A stretch of 53,896 nucleotides of DNA from a virus: positions 1-53,896 of the IMG/VR virus record IMGVR_UViG_3300032282_004021; one strand, written 5' to 3'. The position numbers and the translations under genes were made by a program. Position 1 is the stretch's first letter. Each line of letters opens with the position of its first letter. The notes below the pieces were generated by a model. It searched no databases. It saw only the letters and a list, made by a program, of their open reading frames with translations, and had not been told where the DNA came from. Below are positions 1 to 7,591 of this stretch, piece by piece.

Positions 1-1383
1 CCGGATTTGAAGCCAGTTCTATGGGCAGATGGAGTTATAGTAAAGATAGGTGATGAATACATATGTAGTAAGAGGACGTTGGCAGACATTCTAAACTCTA
101 ACAACCCACACTACGATATAGCAGAGAATGGTAGGGTACTGAATCGACCAATGGGTCGTTCCGTTCCAATCATTCAGATAGACACAACGAAGTTAAAGCA
201 GATGGGTGATGCCAGAGACCGGATAAACCGATACGCTGGTGTAAAGAGTGTAGATTACTTAAATGAATCTGAACTGGTACCGGGTACTAAGATACCGCAA
301 GGACTTCTTAATCAAATAAACTGGACCTTAGTGGATGGTTTAGAACGATACCCTGACCGTTTTGAGGTATGGGATATACTGGCTTCACTGCAAGCGAACT
401 ATTCGGTACAATCCCTGGTTACTAATACTACGCAGGAAGATGGTAAGTTGGATAAGGTAAAGTTGGAAGTATTTCTCGTGGGTATGGACGAGAGGTTGCG
501 ACTAATCCGCAGTGATTTTAACTCTATAAAGCGTATGTTCTATAACGGAGACCCACCACCGGGTACCGTCGCTACTCTCAAGTACGTAAGGGTTGCTAAA
601 ACTATTGATCCGGAGGAAGAGGGCAGTAAAAACTCTACGGTATTTAAAGAAACCGAATTGGTTGGTGTTCAAGAAATGCCGATTACTAAAACTGCAAATG
701 CTATTAATGCGGATATACTGGAAACGAAATCTACGGCCGCAGGCGATGGCAAAAATGTAGGAACGGATAGTGTTACGGGAGCCGGTATACGTGTACAACC
801 ACCGGATCAATCGGCTACTCAAGTGGCAAAGTGGCAATCGTATGGTTGGACAGTAGAGGAAGCGGAATACTTAAAGAGAACATCGATTCTGGAAGTAGAA
901 AACCCACCCGTTAGGGCGGCAGAGTTTATTCCTCGTAAGATAGCGGCAGCAGGTATTATTAACAATCCGCCGAGCTGGACATACTATGGAGTGAAAGATA
1001 CTACTACGGATCGTATTACGGGTATAAATCGGGTACGTTGGACACCGGCTATGCTGGAAAAAGGTAAGATATTGGACCCTTTACCTAAGACTTGGGGAAA
1101 TACTACAACAAACCTATATGGAACGGCCAATCCGGTAATAAATAGTATAGCTCAAAACCGACTTACTGAATTATATGGAACTCCGCCTGCTGGGGCTGCT
1201 TATACAAGTGCTAATAAACGTGAATACTGGTGGATTGATGCGAATAATCGTCGTCAAGCGGAGATAGTGAACCTGGCGTATAACATACATAAGATTGAAT
1301 TGGAAACGGGTAAAGCGATACCTGTTGCTCCTACACCAACTGCTCCTGTTGGGAATCCGGCAATACATAGAGCTGCATTGTAA
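1..1383 (+). CDS. Unrecognised protein, 5' end outside the window
   Basis: The frame is open from base 1 (Pro-Asp-Leu-Lys) to a TAA at 1381-1383, giving about 460 residues. The first start-like codon is only a TTG at 7, so the true start is most likely to the left. I do not recognise the family. The C-terminal third is rich in Pro, Ala, Thr and Asn and ends in a PVAPTPTAPVG-type tail, which suggests an extended or surface-exposed end. There are no membrane segments or Cys clusters. The gene uses visibly more G+C-rich codons than the genes that follow, so it may belong to a different module or have a different origin. A virion or replication role cannot be assigned. Confidence 0.75.
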   Translation, partial: PDLKPVLWADGVIVKIGDEYICSKRTLADILNSNNPHYDIAENGRVLNRPMGRSVPIIQIDTTKLKQMGDARDRINRYAGVKSVDYLNESELVPGTKIPQGLLNQINWTLVDGLERYPDRFEVWDILASLQANYSVQSLVTNTTQEDGKLDKVKLEVFLVGMDERLRLIRSDFNSIKRMFYNGDPPPGTVATLKYVRVAKTIDPEEEGSKNSTVFKETELVGVQEMPITKTANAINADILETKSTAAGDGKNVGTDSVTGAGIRVQPPDQSATQVAKWQSYGWTVEEAEYLKRTSILEVENPPVRAAEFIPRKIAAAGIINNPPSWTYYGVKDTTTDRITGINRVRWTPAMLEKGKILDPLPKTWGNTTTNLYGTANPVINSIAQNRLTELYGTPPAGAAYTSANKREYWWIDANNRRQAEIVNLAYNIHKIELETGKAIPVAPTPTAPVGNPAIHRAAL

Positions 1384-1412
1384 TCAATAAAAAATTCCTT
1401 TCTTAACGACTT

Positions 1413-1456
1413 CCCCCCCACGAAAAATTTTTACTACTACCCCCAACCCCCTCCCC
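1413..1456. other. C-rich tract; possible G-quadruplex on the minus strand
   Basis: The 138-base gap between the first two genes carries four C runs: C7 (1413-1419), C5 (1440-1444), C5 (1447-1451) and C4 (1453-1456). The minus strand therefore has four G runs with loops of 1, 2 and 20 bases. The long loop contains the palindrome AAAAATTTTT (1423-1432). That arrangement fits a G-quadruplex with a hairpin loop. Such runs are conspicuous in an AT-rich genome. Function is unknown. Confidence 0.5.
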
Positions 1457-1485
1457 TGCGATTTTACGATAAATGGGATAAATAG

Positions 1486-1516
1486 TTTGTAAATTCATTT
1501 ATTTTTCGTATATTTA
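1486..1516 (+). promoter_or_regulatory. Host-type promoter (TTTG-N19-TATATTTA)
   Basis: A TTTG at 1486-1489 is followed after 19 bases by TATATTTA at 1509-1516, matching the Bacteroidota -33/-7 pattern TTTG/TAnnTTTG. The ATG of the next gene lies five bases after the -7 element, so the predicted mRNA has almost no leader. Confidence 0.6.
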
Positions 1517-1521
1517 ATTAT

Positions 1522-1845
1522 ATGAATATAAAGGCGTTAAATAAATTAGAGTCCGGTTGGATAAAATTGGATTGGTCTGAATGGCTTAATAGAAAACCAC
1601 TTAAAGATGATGACCTCATGTCTATTGTCGATATTATTGATATATTCAAATCAAATCGTCAGGCAAAGGAAGTGGTGATAATGAAACTTAAATTCATACC
1701 AGCGTATGTAACTATCCGTAAAGAAGAATATGTGGAGTTATTAGATAATATATGTCAAATAATGATTGATAGAGAATTATATGAAGGTTGTAATAGAATA
1801 ATGAAGATAAAAGAAAAGTTATGCTCAAATTTGAAGAAATCCTAA
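1522..1845 (+). CDS. Hypothetical protein, 107 aa
   Basis: This is a small, charged, mostly helical protein that I do not recognise. It contains no Cys pairs or transmembrane stretch. The ATG at 1522 directly follows a host-type promoter, which supports this start. Its 3' end overlaps the next gene by 25 bases, so the two are probably translated from one message. It is the first gene of a run of small accessory genes (1522-2404) that resembles an early region of a T4-type phage. Some conserved positions may exist in the segment around residues 60-95, but no function can be proposed. Confidence 0.65.
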   Translation: MNIKALNKLESGWIKLDWSEWLNRKPLKDDDLMSIVDIIDIFKSNRQAKEVVIMKLKFIPAYVTIRKEEYVELLDNICQIMIDRELYEGCNRIMKIKEKLCSNLKKS

Positions 1846-2078
1846 AAGCTTGGATTATAAAATATAACCCAACAGAAAAACAAAAGGAACTGGCCCTAAA
1901 GCGATTGGATATATGTAACGAATGTCCATCCCGTAAAGAAAAGACTTTTAATAGTACAACCTTGATAGTTTATTGTGGTGAATGTGGATGTCCGTTAGAA
2001 GCCAAATCACATTCACCAAAAAGGAATGGTGCATGTCCACTAGGTAAGTGGGATGCATTAGATAAAAATTTCAAATAA
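1821..2078 (+). CDS. Small zinc-ribbon protein
   Basis: The 85-residue protein has a CNEC pair near residues 32-35, a CGECGC cluster near residues 52-57, and a final Cys-Pro before a Gly-Lys-Trp. This Cys arrangement is typical of small phage zinc-ribbon proteins of unknown role. The ATG at 1821 lies inside the preceding gene (25-base overlap), but the Cys-rich body is downstream of the overlap, so the call does not depend on the exact start. The likely property is zinc binding and possibly nucleic-acid or protein contact. Nothing in the neighbourhood identifies a specific target. Confidence 0.7.
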   Translation: MLKFEEILKAWIIKYNPTEKQKELALKRLDICNECPSRKEKTFNSTTLIVYCGECGCPLEAKSHSPKRNGACPLGKWDALDKNFK

Positions 2079-2083
2079 CCGAT

Positions 2084-2404
2084 ATGATAATACTACCAGA
2101 AACCCCCATAACTGATGCATCCTTTGATAAATGGAAGTCGCATCGTATTGATGTTGAAGAAGGAGAAGAAAGTTATTATTACTTTGTTATTCCTCTTATA
2201 GATGTAGATGAAAAGGAATTAGAACGTATAGAGGAAATCCCTGCACTATTTTCATCAGAGTCCGATAACTTTATAGATTCTGAATCGGGTAAGACGGTAT
2301 TCACTGTACGCATGTTTGATGAAGACCTTCCCGAATTAACAACTGAGGAAGAGGTTGAAATTCTATATAAAATACTTACAAAAAAGGAATTATTTTGTAG
2401 ATAA
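2084..2404 (+). CDS. Acidic hypothetical protein, 106 aa
   Basis: This is a short, strongly acidic protein, rich in Glu and Asp across its whole length, with no Cys cluster and no hydrophobic segment. The ATG at 2084 lies five bases after the previous stop, consistent with co-transcription from the 1486-1516 promoter. I do not recognise it. Small acidic phage proteins can be DNA mimics or inhibitors of host enzymes, but that is speculation here. Confidence 0.6.
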   Translation: MIILPETPITDASFDKWKSHRIDVEEGEESYYYFVIPLIDVDEKELERIEEIPALFSSESDNFIDSESGKTVFTVRMFDEDLPELTTEEEVEILYKILTKKELFCR

Positions 2405-2420
2405 CCCATATAAAAATAAG

Positions 2421-2452
2421 TTTGGTAATTTCAGGTATTTTTCGTATATTAG
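2421..2452 (+). promoter_or_regulatory. Host-type promoter (TTTG-N20-TATATTAG)
   Basis: TTTG at 2421-2424 and TATATTAG at 2445-2452 are separated by 20 bases. The sequence around it (TTTGGTAATTTC, then ATTTTTCG just before the -7 element) is shared with copies near 4642 and 27880. It would drive the HD-domain gene starting at 2470. Confidence 0.65.
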
Positions 2453-2469
2453 AGTATAAAACCTAAAAT

Positions 2470-3117
2470 ATGAAACAAAAATCAGAAAAAGAATTACAAG
2501 CTAATTACGAAAAATTTATTGCAATCGTTAAAAAGTATTTCACAGGCGAAAGACTTGAACGATTGCTACATATGTATTCCGAATCGGAATTAGGAATTAA
2601 TCTTGCTGTTTCACCAGCAAGTGGTAACGCGGGTTATCATAATTGTTATACTGGTGGTTATATAGACCATATATTCAATGTATGTCGGAATGCACTTAAA
2701 GTAAAAGCAATGTTTATTGAATTGGGTGGTAAGCCTGATTTTACGGATGAAGAATTAATCTTTTGTGCACTTCATCACGATATAGGTAAATTGGGTACAA
2801 AGGGTAAACCACATTATATCCCCAATGATTCCGATTGGCATGTAAAGAATAAAGGTGCTATGTACAAAACTAATACCGATAATGTTTATATGACAATTAC
2901 TGATAGAACATTTTTTACTTTACAAGATTATGGTGTAAAGCTTTCAGAAGCGGAGTATTTCGGTATTAAACTAACTGATGGTCTTTATGATGAAGATAAT
3001 CAAAAGTATCTTAAAGTATTTGATTCATCAAAAAGAATGCGTTTTAAAATTCCATACGTAATGCATTGGGCTGACCATATGAGTACAGTAATTGAATCAC
3101 AAGAAAATACAATATAA
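2470..3117 (+). CDS. HD-domain phosphohydrolase
   Basis: The 215-residue protein carries the elements of an HD-superfamily metal-dependent phosphohydrolase. There is a His in the segment YHNCYTGGYIDH (residues 56-67), the HD doublet in ALHHDIGKLG (H103-D104), and a C-terminal Asp in MHWADHMS. Known members hydrolyse nucleotides or cyclic nucleotides; the substrate here cannot be read from sequence. The gene has its own host-type promoter with a 17-base leader. It ends two bases before the GMP reductase/IMPDH-like gene, which hints at a joint role in purine nucleotide turnover. That link is inference from adjacency. Confidence 0.75.
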   Translation: MKQKSEKELQANYEKFIAIVKKYFTGERLERLLHMYSESELGINLAVSPASGNAGYHNCYTGGYIDHIFNVCRNALKVKAMFIELGGKPDFTDEELIFCALHHDIGKLGTKGKPHYIPNDSDWHVKNKGAMYKTNTDNVYMTITDRTFFTLQDYGVKLSEAEYFGIKLTDGLYDEDNQKYLKVFDSSKRMRFKIPYVMHWADHMSTVIESQENTI

Positions 3118-3118
3118 T

Positions 3119-4174
3119 ATGAAACTGGCATTAACTTACGATGATATACAATTAGTTCCCGCATATTCGGAAATAACTTCTAGAAAGAATATACGATTAG
3201 AAACATTATTTACAACACGATATGGATTAATTCGTCCACTAGTTGCCGCACCAATGGATACGGTATGTAGTTCCGAAATGGCAATAGCTATGATGGAACT
3301 TGGTGGAGTTGGAATAATTCATAGATTCATGTCAATAGATGAACAATGTGCGGAAGTAGCCAAAGTTAAATCCGCTTGTAATATGGAAATGTATGAAAAA
3401 TGGGGAGTGATGTATGATGATTGGCATTCCGATATTAAAGATATACCCTTATGTGCAGCAGTTGGTGCTAATGGTGATTTTTACGAAAGAGCAATTGCAT
3501 TAGTTATGGCCGGTGCAAATGTAATCCTTATTGATGTTGCACATGGGCATCATAAAAACGTAAAGAATGCAATATCAGAAATTAAAAGTATAAAATCTAC
3601 AATAGATGTAATAGCCGGTAATATCGCAACAGCCAAAGCTGCCGAAGACCTAATCGCTTGGGGAGCAGATGGATTGCGTGTTGGTATTGGTGGTGGTAGT
3701 TTATGTACGACTAGAGTTAAGACCGGATTTGGTATTCCTAATGTAACGTGTATTGAAACTATATGTGATATGGCAGATGTGCCTGTAATCGCTGATGGTG
3801 GTATAAGGAGTAGCGGTGATATAGCAAAGGCTTTGGCTTTAGGAGCATCAACGGTAATGGTTGGGTCACTAATCGCAGGAACGGAAGAAGCGCCCGGTTC
3901 TATTATTGAAAAACCAAACGGATTATATAAAAGATACAGAGGTGCTGCATCACTTGAAACCAAAATAGCACATGGACAAGAAGAACGTAACGTAGAAGGT
4001 GAATCAACAGTCATTCCCTACAAAGGCGGAGTGAAATATATCGTAGAAGGATTATTGGATGGTGTTCGCTCGGCCCTTTCATACGCAGGTGCAAGTTCAT
4101 TACAACACTATGCACCGGCTTATATTCAGGTTACAAACGCCGGACAAAATGAAGCAGGACCACATTTATTATGA
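3119..4174 (+). CDS. GMP reductase / IMP dehydrogenase family protein without CBS domains
   Basis: The chosen start is the ATG at 3119 (MKLALTYDDIQLVP), giving 351 residues; an upstream in-frame start would overlap the HD gene. The protein is a TIM-barrel of the IMPDH/GMPR family: YDDIQLVP at the N-terminus, APMDTV near residue 44, VAHGHHKN near 140, and the catalytic loop GGGSLCTTRVKTG at 191-203 with Cys196. The CTTR-x-KTG form of the loop is typical of GMP reductase, whereas IMPDH normally has ICIT. No CBS pair interrupts the barrel and the length matches GMPR. The likely reaction is GMP to IMP with NADPH, salvaging purines during infection. IMPDH activity cannot be excluded because the C-terminal flap also resembles IMPDH. 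Confidence 0.85.
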   Translation: MKLALTYDDIQLVPAYSEITSRKNIRLETLFTTRYGLIRPLVAAPMDTVCSSEMAIAMMELGGVGIIHRFMSIDEQCAEVAKVKSACNMEMYEKWGVMYDDWHSDIKDIPLCAAVGANGDFYERAIALVMAGANVILIDVAHGHHKNVKNAISEIKSIKSTIDVIAGNIATAKAAEDLIAWGADGLRVGIGGGSLCTTRVKTGFGIPNVTCIETICDMADVPVIADGGIRSSGDIAKALALGASTVMVGSLIAGTEEAPGSIIEKPNGLYKRYRGAASLETKIAHGQEERNVEGESTVIPYKGGVKYIVEGLLDGVRSALSYAGASSLQHYAPAYIQVTNAGQNEAGPHLL

Positions 4175-4192
4175 CGATTTGTCAGATTTTTT
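4172..4192 (+). terminator. Weak possible terminator after the GMPR/IMPDH gene
   Basis: A four-base-pair stem (TGAC 4172-4175 with GTCA 4181-4184) is followed by a run of six T. The stem is very short and begins at the stop codon, so efficiency is doubtful. Confidence 0.25.
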
Positions 4193-4194
4193 GG

Positions 4195-4226
4195 TTTGGT
4201 ATAGTAGTTGATTAATAGTAGTATAA
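4195..4226 (+). promoter_or_regulatory. Possible weak host-type promoter upstream of hsp20
   Basis: TTTG at 4195-4198 and TAGTATAA at 4219-4226 are separated by 20 bases. The -7 element departs from TAnnTTTG, so this is a weak candidate. The start codon of the Hsp20 gene lies 30 bases downstream. Confidence 0.3.
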
Positions 4227-4256
4227 AAATTATTATTAACAACAAAACAAACAATT

Positions 4257-4646
4257 ATGAACAAAACAACATTCGATGCACTATTTGATGATTTTTTCTT
4301 TAACACCCTTTATACAAAGAATAAAAACAATTATTCTTATCCGCCAACAAGATGTGCGGTTGATTCGCAGGATGATAAATTAGAACTGGCATTTTCGGTT
4401 ATAGGACATGACCCTAAAAATATAGAGGTGAATTTGACTACTGATAAAATTCATATTAAAGCAAAAAAAGATTCCGATGATAAATCCATATCAGGTCAGT
4501 TAATAAAAGATATTGATGAAACCCTATATCTGACAAAGGAATTTGATGGGCTTACTGCTAAAGCACAAATCAAAAATGGTGTTCTATCAATTTTGGTCGA
4601 TAAAAAAGAAGACCAAAAACCAAAAAAATTATCTATTAAATTTTAG
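4257..4646 (+). CDS. Small heat-shock protein (Hsp20 / alpha-crystallin)
   Basis: The 129-residue protein has the layout of Hsp20. A short N-terminal part (FDALFDDFFFNTLY) precedes an alpha-crystallin domain with the strands ELAFSVIGHDPKNIEVNL, KIHIKAKK and LTAKAQIKNGVLSILVDKK; the GVLSI segment is the usual conserved G-x-L pattern. The C-terminus ends in KKLSIKF, with an I-x-I-like tail shortened to S-I-K. T4-type cyanophages and other marine phages often carry hsp20. The role is ATP-independent holding of unfolded proteins, possibly during capsid assembly. An intrinsic terminator follows about 30 bases after the stop. Confidence 0.9.
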   Translation: MNKTTFDALFDDFFFNTLYTKNKNNYSYPPTRCAVDSQDDKLELAFSVIGHDPKNIEVNLTTDKIHIKAKKDSDDKSISGQLIKDIDETLYLTKEFDGLTAKAQIKNGVLSILVDKKEDQKPKKLSIKF

Positions 4647-4674
4647 GTAATTTCGGTTATTTTACTTATATTTT
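4642..4674 (+). promoter_or_regulatory. Degenerate host-type promoter abutting a terminator
   Basis: TTTA at 4642-4645 and TATATTTT at 4667-4674 with a 21-base spacer resemble the host-type promoters elsewhere, including the GGTAATTTC stretch after the -33 element. The next base starts a terminator hairpin. Any transcript starting here would be a tiny hairpin RNA, so it may be a remnant or a regulatory site. Confidence 0.3.
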
Positions 4675-4708
4675 AAGGGTAGGGTAATTCCTACCCTTAT
4701 TTTTTTAT
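4675..4708 (+). terminator. Intrinsic terminator after hsp20
   Basis: AAGGGTAGG (4675-4683) pairs perfectly with CCTACCCTT (4690-4698) around the loop GTAATT, followed by a T-rich run (ATTTTTTTATT). It is a nine-base-pair hairpin plus U-tract and separates the hsp20 unit from the next unit. Confidence 0.85.
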
Positions 4709-4712
4709 TACT

Positions 4713-4722
4713 AATATTTATA
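4713..4722 (+). promoter_or_regulatory. Late-type motif AATATTTATA
   Basis: This copy of the recurring AATATTTATA motif lies just downstream of a terminator and four bases before the ATG at 4727. It is the only match between the terminator and the gene, so it is the best candidate promoter for 4727-6006. Confidence 0.5.
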
Positions 4723-4726
4723 ACAT

Positions 4727-4906
4727 ATGGTTTACAAACAAAAAGCAATGGTCCTTTTAGAAAGCCTTGAAGGAAAATTAAGATTAATTGAAAACGTTTC
4801 AAATGGTTCATTAAATATGGATGCGGAGCAAGTGGATCAATTAATTCAACAAACAAAAAATATTAGGGAGCAACTTGCTAACCTAATCAGTATAGAGAGA
4901 GACTAA
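4727..4906 (+). CDS. Small hypothetical protein, 59 aa
   Basis: An ATG at 4727 opens a 59-codon frame ending in TAA at 4904-4906. The protein begins MVYKQKAMVLLESLEGKL and continues as an amphipathic, mostly helical chain (DQLIQQTKNIREQLANL). It overlaps the ATG of the next gene by one base (TAATG), the usual sign of translational coupling. The late-type motif sits four bases upstream. The even charge pattern and heptad-like Leu/Ile spacing suggest a coiled coil. It may be a partner of the membrane coiled-coil protein encoded next; no known family is recognised. Confidence 0.7.
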   Translation: MVYKQKAMVLLESLEGKLRLIENVSNGSLNMDAEQVDQLIQQTKNIREQLANLISIERD

Positions 4907-6006
4907 TGAATTGGTTAAAATACCTGGTGGGATTTTCGGCATTAATTATAGCCGGATGTGCAGCTTATTTCTCCGTAACGGGATTAGGTGTGCTGTTTTC
5001 GGGTGCGTCTGTTTCGGTAATGATAATGGCGGGTTCATTGGAGTTCGCAAAATTAGTTGCAGCAACATACCTAAAGCAAAAATGGGAAAACATACGTGGA
5101 TTTAATAGGATTTACCTTACACTTTCGGTAGGTATTCTAATGTTAATCACTTCTTTAGGTATTTTTGGTTATCTTTCAAATGCTTTCCAACAACAAAATC
5201 TACGATTAGAGCAAGTTCAACGGGAAATAGGGGTTTGGGATGGTAAAATTAAGCAAAATAATGAACAAATCGCTCAATTATCCGAACAAACAAAACAATA
5301 CAATCAAAATCAGGGTAAAATACTTGATAATAGTAAAGTAAATAATCGTGTTCTTCGTTCCATTGATAATAGGGATAAGAAAATTACCGAAATTAACGGA
5401 AAAATCGGTGTCCTACAAGATAGTACCCTAAAATACAACGAAAAAATTAATGAAATCAAAAATAATAATATTGGACTTGAAAAAGAAATAGGTGGGTTTA
5501 GGTTCGTTGCGGAGGCTTTTAACTGGCCTTTGAACACAGTAGTAAAGTACTTCATACTTTTGATAGTAATCGTATTTGACCCCCTTGCAATTGCTCTGGT
5601 CATAGCTTTCAACGGACTTCTAACTAAAAAAGTAGAGAAAACCGAAGAATCCAATAATCAACCTGAAAAAAATTATGAGATTTATGGTGAGAAACCGGTT
5701 ATAGTGGAAAATTTTATACAAAAACCAGAAGATAGTGGAAAATTTTCTACAGAAATGGAAGAAATACCGGTTATAGTGGAAAATTTTCCTACGGAGGAGC
5801 CAGAGGTTGAATTTATACCAAACAATGAAAATCATTCTACAAATTTTGATTGGAAACCATATATGCATCCCGAATTTCCGTGGCATAAACCCGAAATGTG
5901 GTTAAATAATGATCATGCGGTTAATTATTGGTTAAAGAACAATAATGATAATAGGAAGGGATTAAAACAAATTCGTAAAGAGTACGAAAATATAAAAACT
6001 TACTAA
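4906..6006 (+). CDS. Membrane protein with coiled-coil segment
   Basis: The 366-residue protein starts with two hydrophobic segments (about residues 5-45, including GLGVLFSGASVSVMIMAGS), then a third (about 66-90). A long Gln/Asn/Lys-rich coiled coil runs from about 95 to 195. A further strongly hydrophobic stretch follows (VKYFILLIVIVFDPLAIALV, about 210-230). The hydrophilic C-terminal tail contains a duplicated PVIVENF motif, and the end has conserved-looking Trp/Pro/His residues (HPEFPWHKPEMW). The coil between membrane anchors suggests an envelope protein acting in the periplasm or cytoplasm, perhaps in superinfection exclusion or lysis control. No enzymatic motif is seen. It overlaps the preceding 59-aa gene by one base. 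Confidence 0.75.
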   Translation: MNWLKYLVGFSALIIAGCAAYFSVTGLGVLFSGASVSVMIMAGSLEFAKLVAATYLKQKWENIRGFNRIYLTLSVGILMLITSLGIFGYLSNAFQQQNLRLEQVQREIGVWDGKIKQNNEQIAQLSEQTKQYNQNQGKILDNSKVNNRVLRSIDNRDKKITEINGKIGVLQDSTLKYNEKINEIKNNNIGLEKEIGGFRFVAEAFNWPLNTVVKYFILLIVIVFDPLAIALVIAFNGLLTKKVEKTEESNNQPEKNYEIYGEKPVIVENFIQKPEDSGKFSTEMEEIPVIVENFPTEEPEVEFIPNNENHSTNFDWKPYMHPEFPWHKPEMWLNNDHAVNYWLKNNNDNRKGLKQIRKEYENIKTY

Positions 6007-6008
6007 TA

Positions 6009-6040
6009 TTTGGTATTTCCAAAAAAAAGTTGTATATTAC
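6009..6040 (+). promoter_or_regulatory. Host-type promoter (TTTG-N20-TATATTAC)
   Basis: TTTG at 6009-6012 and TATATTAC at 6033-6040 are separated by exactly 20 bases. The ATG of the UvsE-like gene begins at 6045, only four bases after the -7 element, predicting a leaderless message. Confidence 0.65.
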
Positions 6041-6044
6041 TCCT

Positions 6045-6944
6045 ATGAATATAGGATATGCTTGTATAAACATGACAATGGGTAAGAAAGTTACCACAAA
6101 TCGTTCAATGGTCAAAAGAACATTCAACGCCAAAGGTTTGGACTATGTTTCCGAACTAACTCTACTAAATGCAAAAGATATTATTAAGATTTTAGAGTGG
6201 AATAAATACAATAAAATCAATTTCTTTCGTCTTTCTTCGGCAATCGTTCCTTGGGGTGATAAGTTAGACCTTACACAATTAAAAGATTACGAAGCAATAA
6301 AATCAGCACTTAAAGAAGCCGGCGATTATGCAAAAGAGAATGGTATTCGTATCACATCACATCCCGGTCCGTTTGTTGTATTAACTTCTCCAAAAGAAAA
6401 TGTAGTTTATAACTCAATATGTGATTTGGAATTGCATGGTAAGATATTTGATATGATGGGATTGGAGCAATCACCTTACAATAAGATTAATATACATTGT
6501 AACGGAGTTTATGGCGATAAAATAAAAGCAATGGATAGATTTTGTGAGAACTTCGGAAAGCTCTCTAAATCAGTTCAAAGTAGGCTTACAGTTGAGAATG
6601 ATGATAAGGCATCAATGTATTCAGTAAGAGATTTGATGTATCTACATGATAAGATAGGTATTCCGATTGTATTTGATTATCATCACCACACATTTAACAC
6701 AGGCGATTGGACAGAAGAACAAGCATTAAATGCAGCAGCTTCAACGTGGCCTTTTTATCCAAATTATATTACACCGGTAGTACATTATTCCGAATCAAAA
6801 GCAATCCACGAAAATAATAACAAACTTAAACCACAAGCTCATTCCGATTATATTACATCACTCCCCAATACATACGAATTGGATGTGGATATTATGGTTG
6901 AAGCAAAAGCAAAGGAATTGGCAATTTTACCATTTATAAAATAA
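6045..6944 (+). CDS. uvsE: UV damage endonuclease (UvsE/UVDE family)
   Basis: I choose the ATG at 6045 because the upstream in-frame TTG (6030) lies inside the promoter. The 299-residue protein matches UvsE closely: MNIGYACINMTM at the N-terminus, RLSSAIVPW, HPGPFVVL, HCNGVYGDK, TVENDD, FDYHHHTF, HYSES, AHSDYI and the final VEAKAKELA. These include the metal-binding Glu, His and Asp positions of the TIM-barrel. The enzyme nicks DNA 5' to UV photoproducts and starts an alternative excision repair pathway. T4 uses the unrelated DenV for photodamage, so this is a different solution. The gene leads an apparent operon with peptide deformylase and the late sigma factor. Confidence 0.9.
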   Translation: MNIGYACINMTMGKKVTTNRSMVKRTFNAKGLDYVSELTLLNAKDIIKILEWNKYNKINFFRLSSAIVPWGDKLDLTQLKDYEAIKSALKEAGDYAKENGIRITSHPGPFVVLTSPKENVVYNSICDLELHGKIFDMMGLEQSPYNKINIHCNGVYGDKIKAMDRFCENFGKLSKSVQSRLTVENDDKASMYSVRDLMYLHDKIGIPIVFDYHHHTFNTGDWTEEQALNAAASTWPFYPNYITPVVHYSESKAIHENNNKLKPQAHSDYITSLPNTYELDVDIMVEAKAKELAILPFIK

Positions 6945-6950
6945 AAATTT

Positions 6951-7589
6951 ATGAAAATTATTACAGACAAAAAAAATAACGGATTAACTAATCCAGAATT
7001 TAAAGAACATTTATTAACTCCGGTCCCTAAAACCGAATTCACTACGGCTGAAATGGATGAACTCCATAAAAAGCTTTCGGAAACACTTAGTAAGCTTGAA
7101 GGAATTGGTGGATTAGGTCTTTCAGCAAATCAAATTGGAATTCGTAAAAGAGCATGCCTGATAAAGGTTGATGGAGATGAATTATTTTTAGTAAATCCAT
7201 ATATAACATATAGAGATACAGAAGGTTTTCTTTTTTACGAAGGATGTCTTTCTATTCCTAAAACTATGGAAACTCCAATTAAAACTATTCGTTCAAATAG
7301 TATTAAAGTTCAAACGGATAATATGGGTGAAATTGAATTTGCTATTAACCGTGATGGAGATGGTGAATCAATATCACCCGAAACACTTAGGACAGTTGTA
7401 ATACAACATGAAATTGACCACTTAGACGGGATAACCATTCGTGATAGGATATATTCGACTACCGTTAAAAAAAGAATTAATTATGGACGTAACGAAAAAA
7501 TTCTTATGAAATCCCCACAGGGTGAATTTGTTGAAGTGAAATACAAAAAAGCAAATGATTACTTTTTAAAAGGATATGAAATAATATAA
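6951..7589 (+). CDS. def: Peptide deformylase
   Basis: All three peptide deformylase motifs are present: GLGLSANQ (54-61; usual GxGLAAxQ), EGCLS (97-101) and QHEIDH (152-157). The Cys99 and the two His of HExxH are the expected metal ligands and Glu154 is the catalytic base. The enzyme removes the N-terminal formyl group from nascent proteins. At 212 residues it is longer than short phage deformylases because of an N-terminal extension of about 40 residues and a C-terminal tail of about 45 residues. The gene begins seven bases after uvsE. Phage deformylases are known from marine T4-type phages, where they may favour particular host or phage proteins. Confidence 0.93.
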   Translation: MKIITDKKNNGLTNPEFKEHLLTPVPKTEFTTAEMDELHKKLSETLSKLEGIGGLGLSANQIGIRKRACLIKVDGDELFLVNPYITYRDTEGFLFYEGCLSIPKTMETPIKTIRSNSIKVQTDNMGEIEFAINRDGDGESISPETLRTVVIQHEIDHLDGITIRDRIYSTTVKKRINYGRNEKILMKSPQGEFVEVKYKKANDYFLKGYEII

Positions 7590-7591
7590 TT

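Noticed and set aside
3550-4014. Minus-strand open frame of 154 codons opposite the GMPR/IMPDH-like gene
   Set aside because: It overlaps a gene with clear family motifs and its translation is hydrophobic antisense of TIM-barrel codons.
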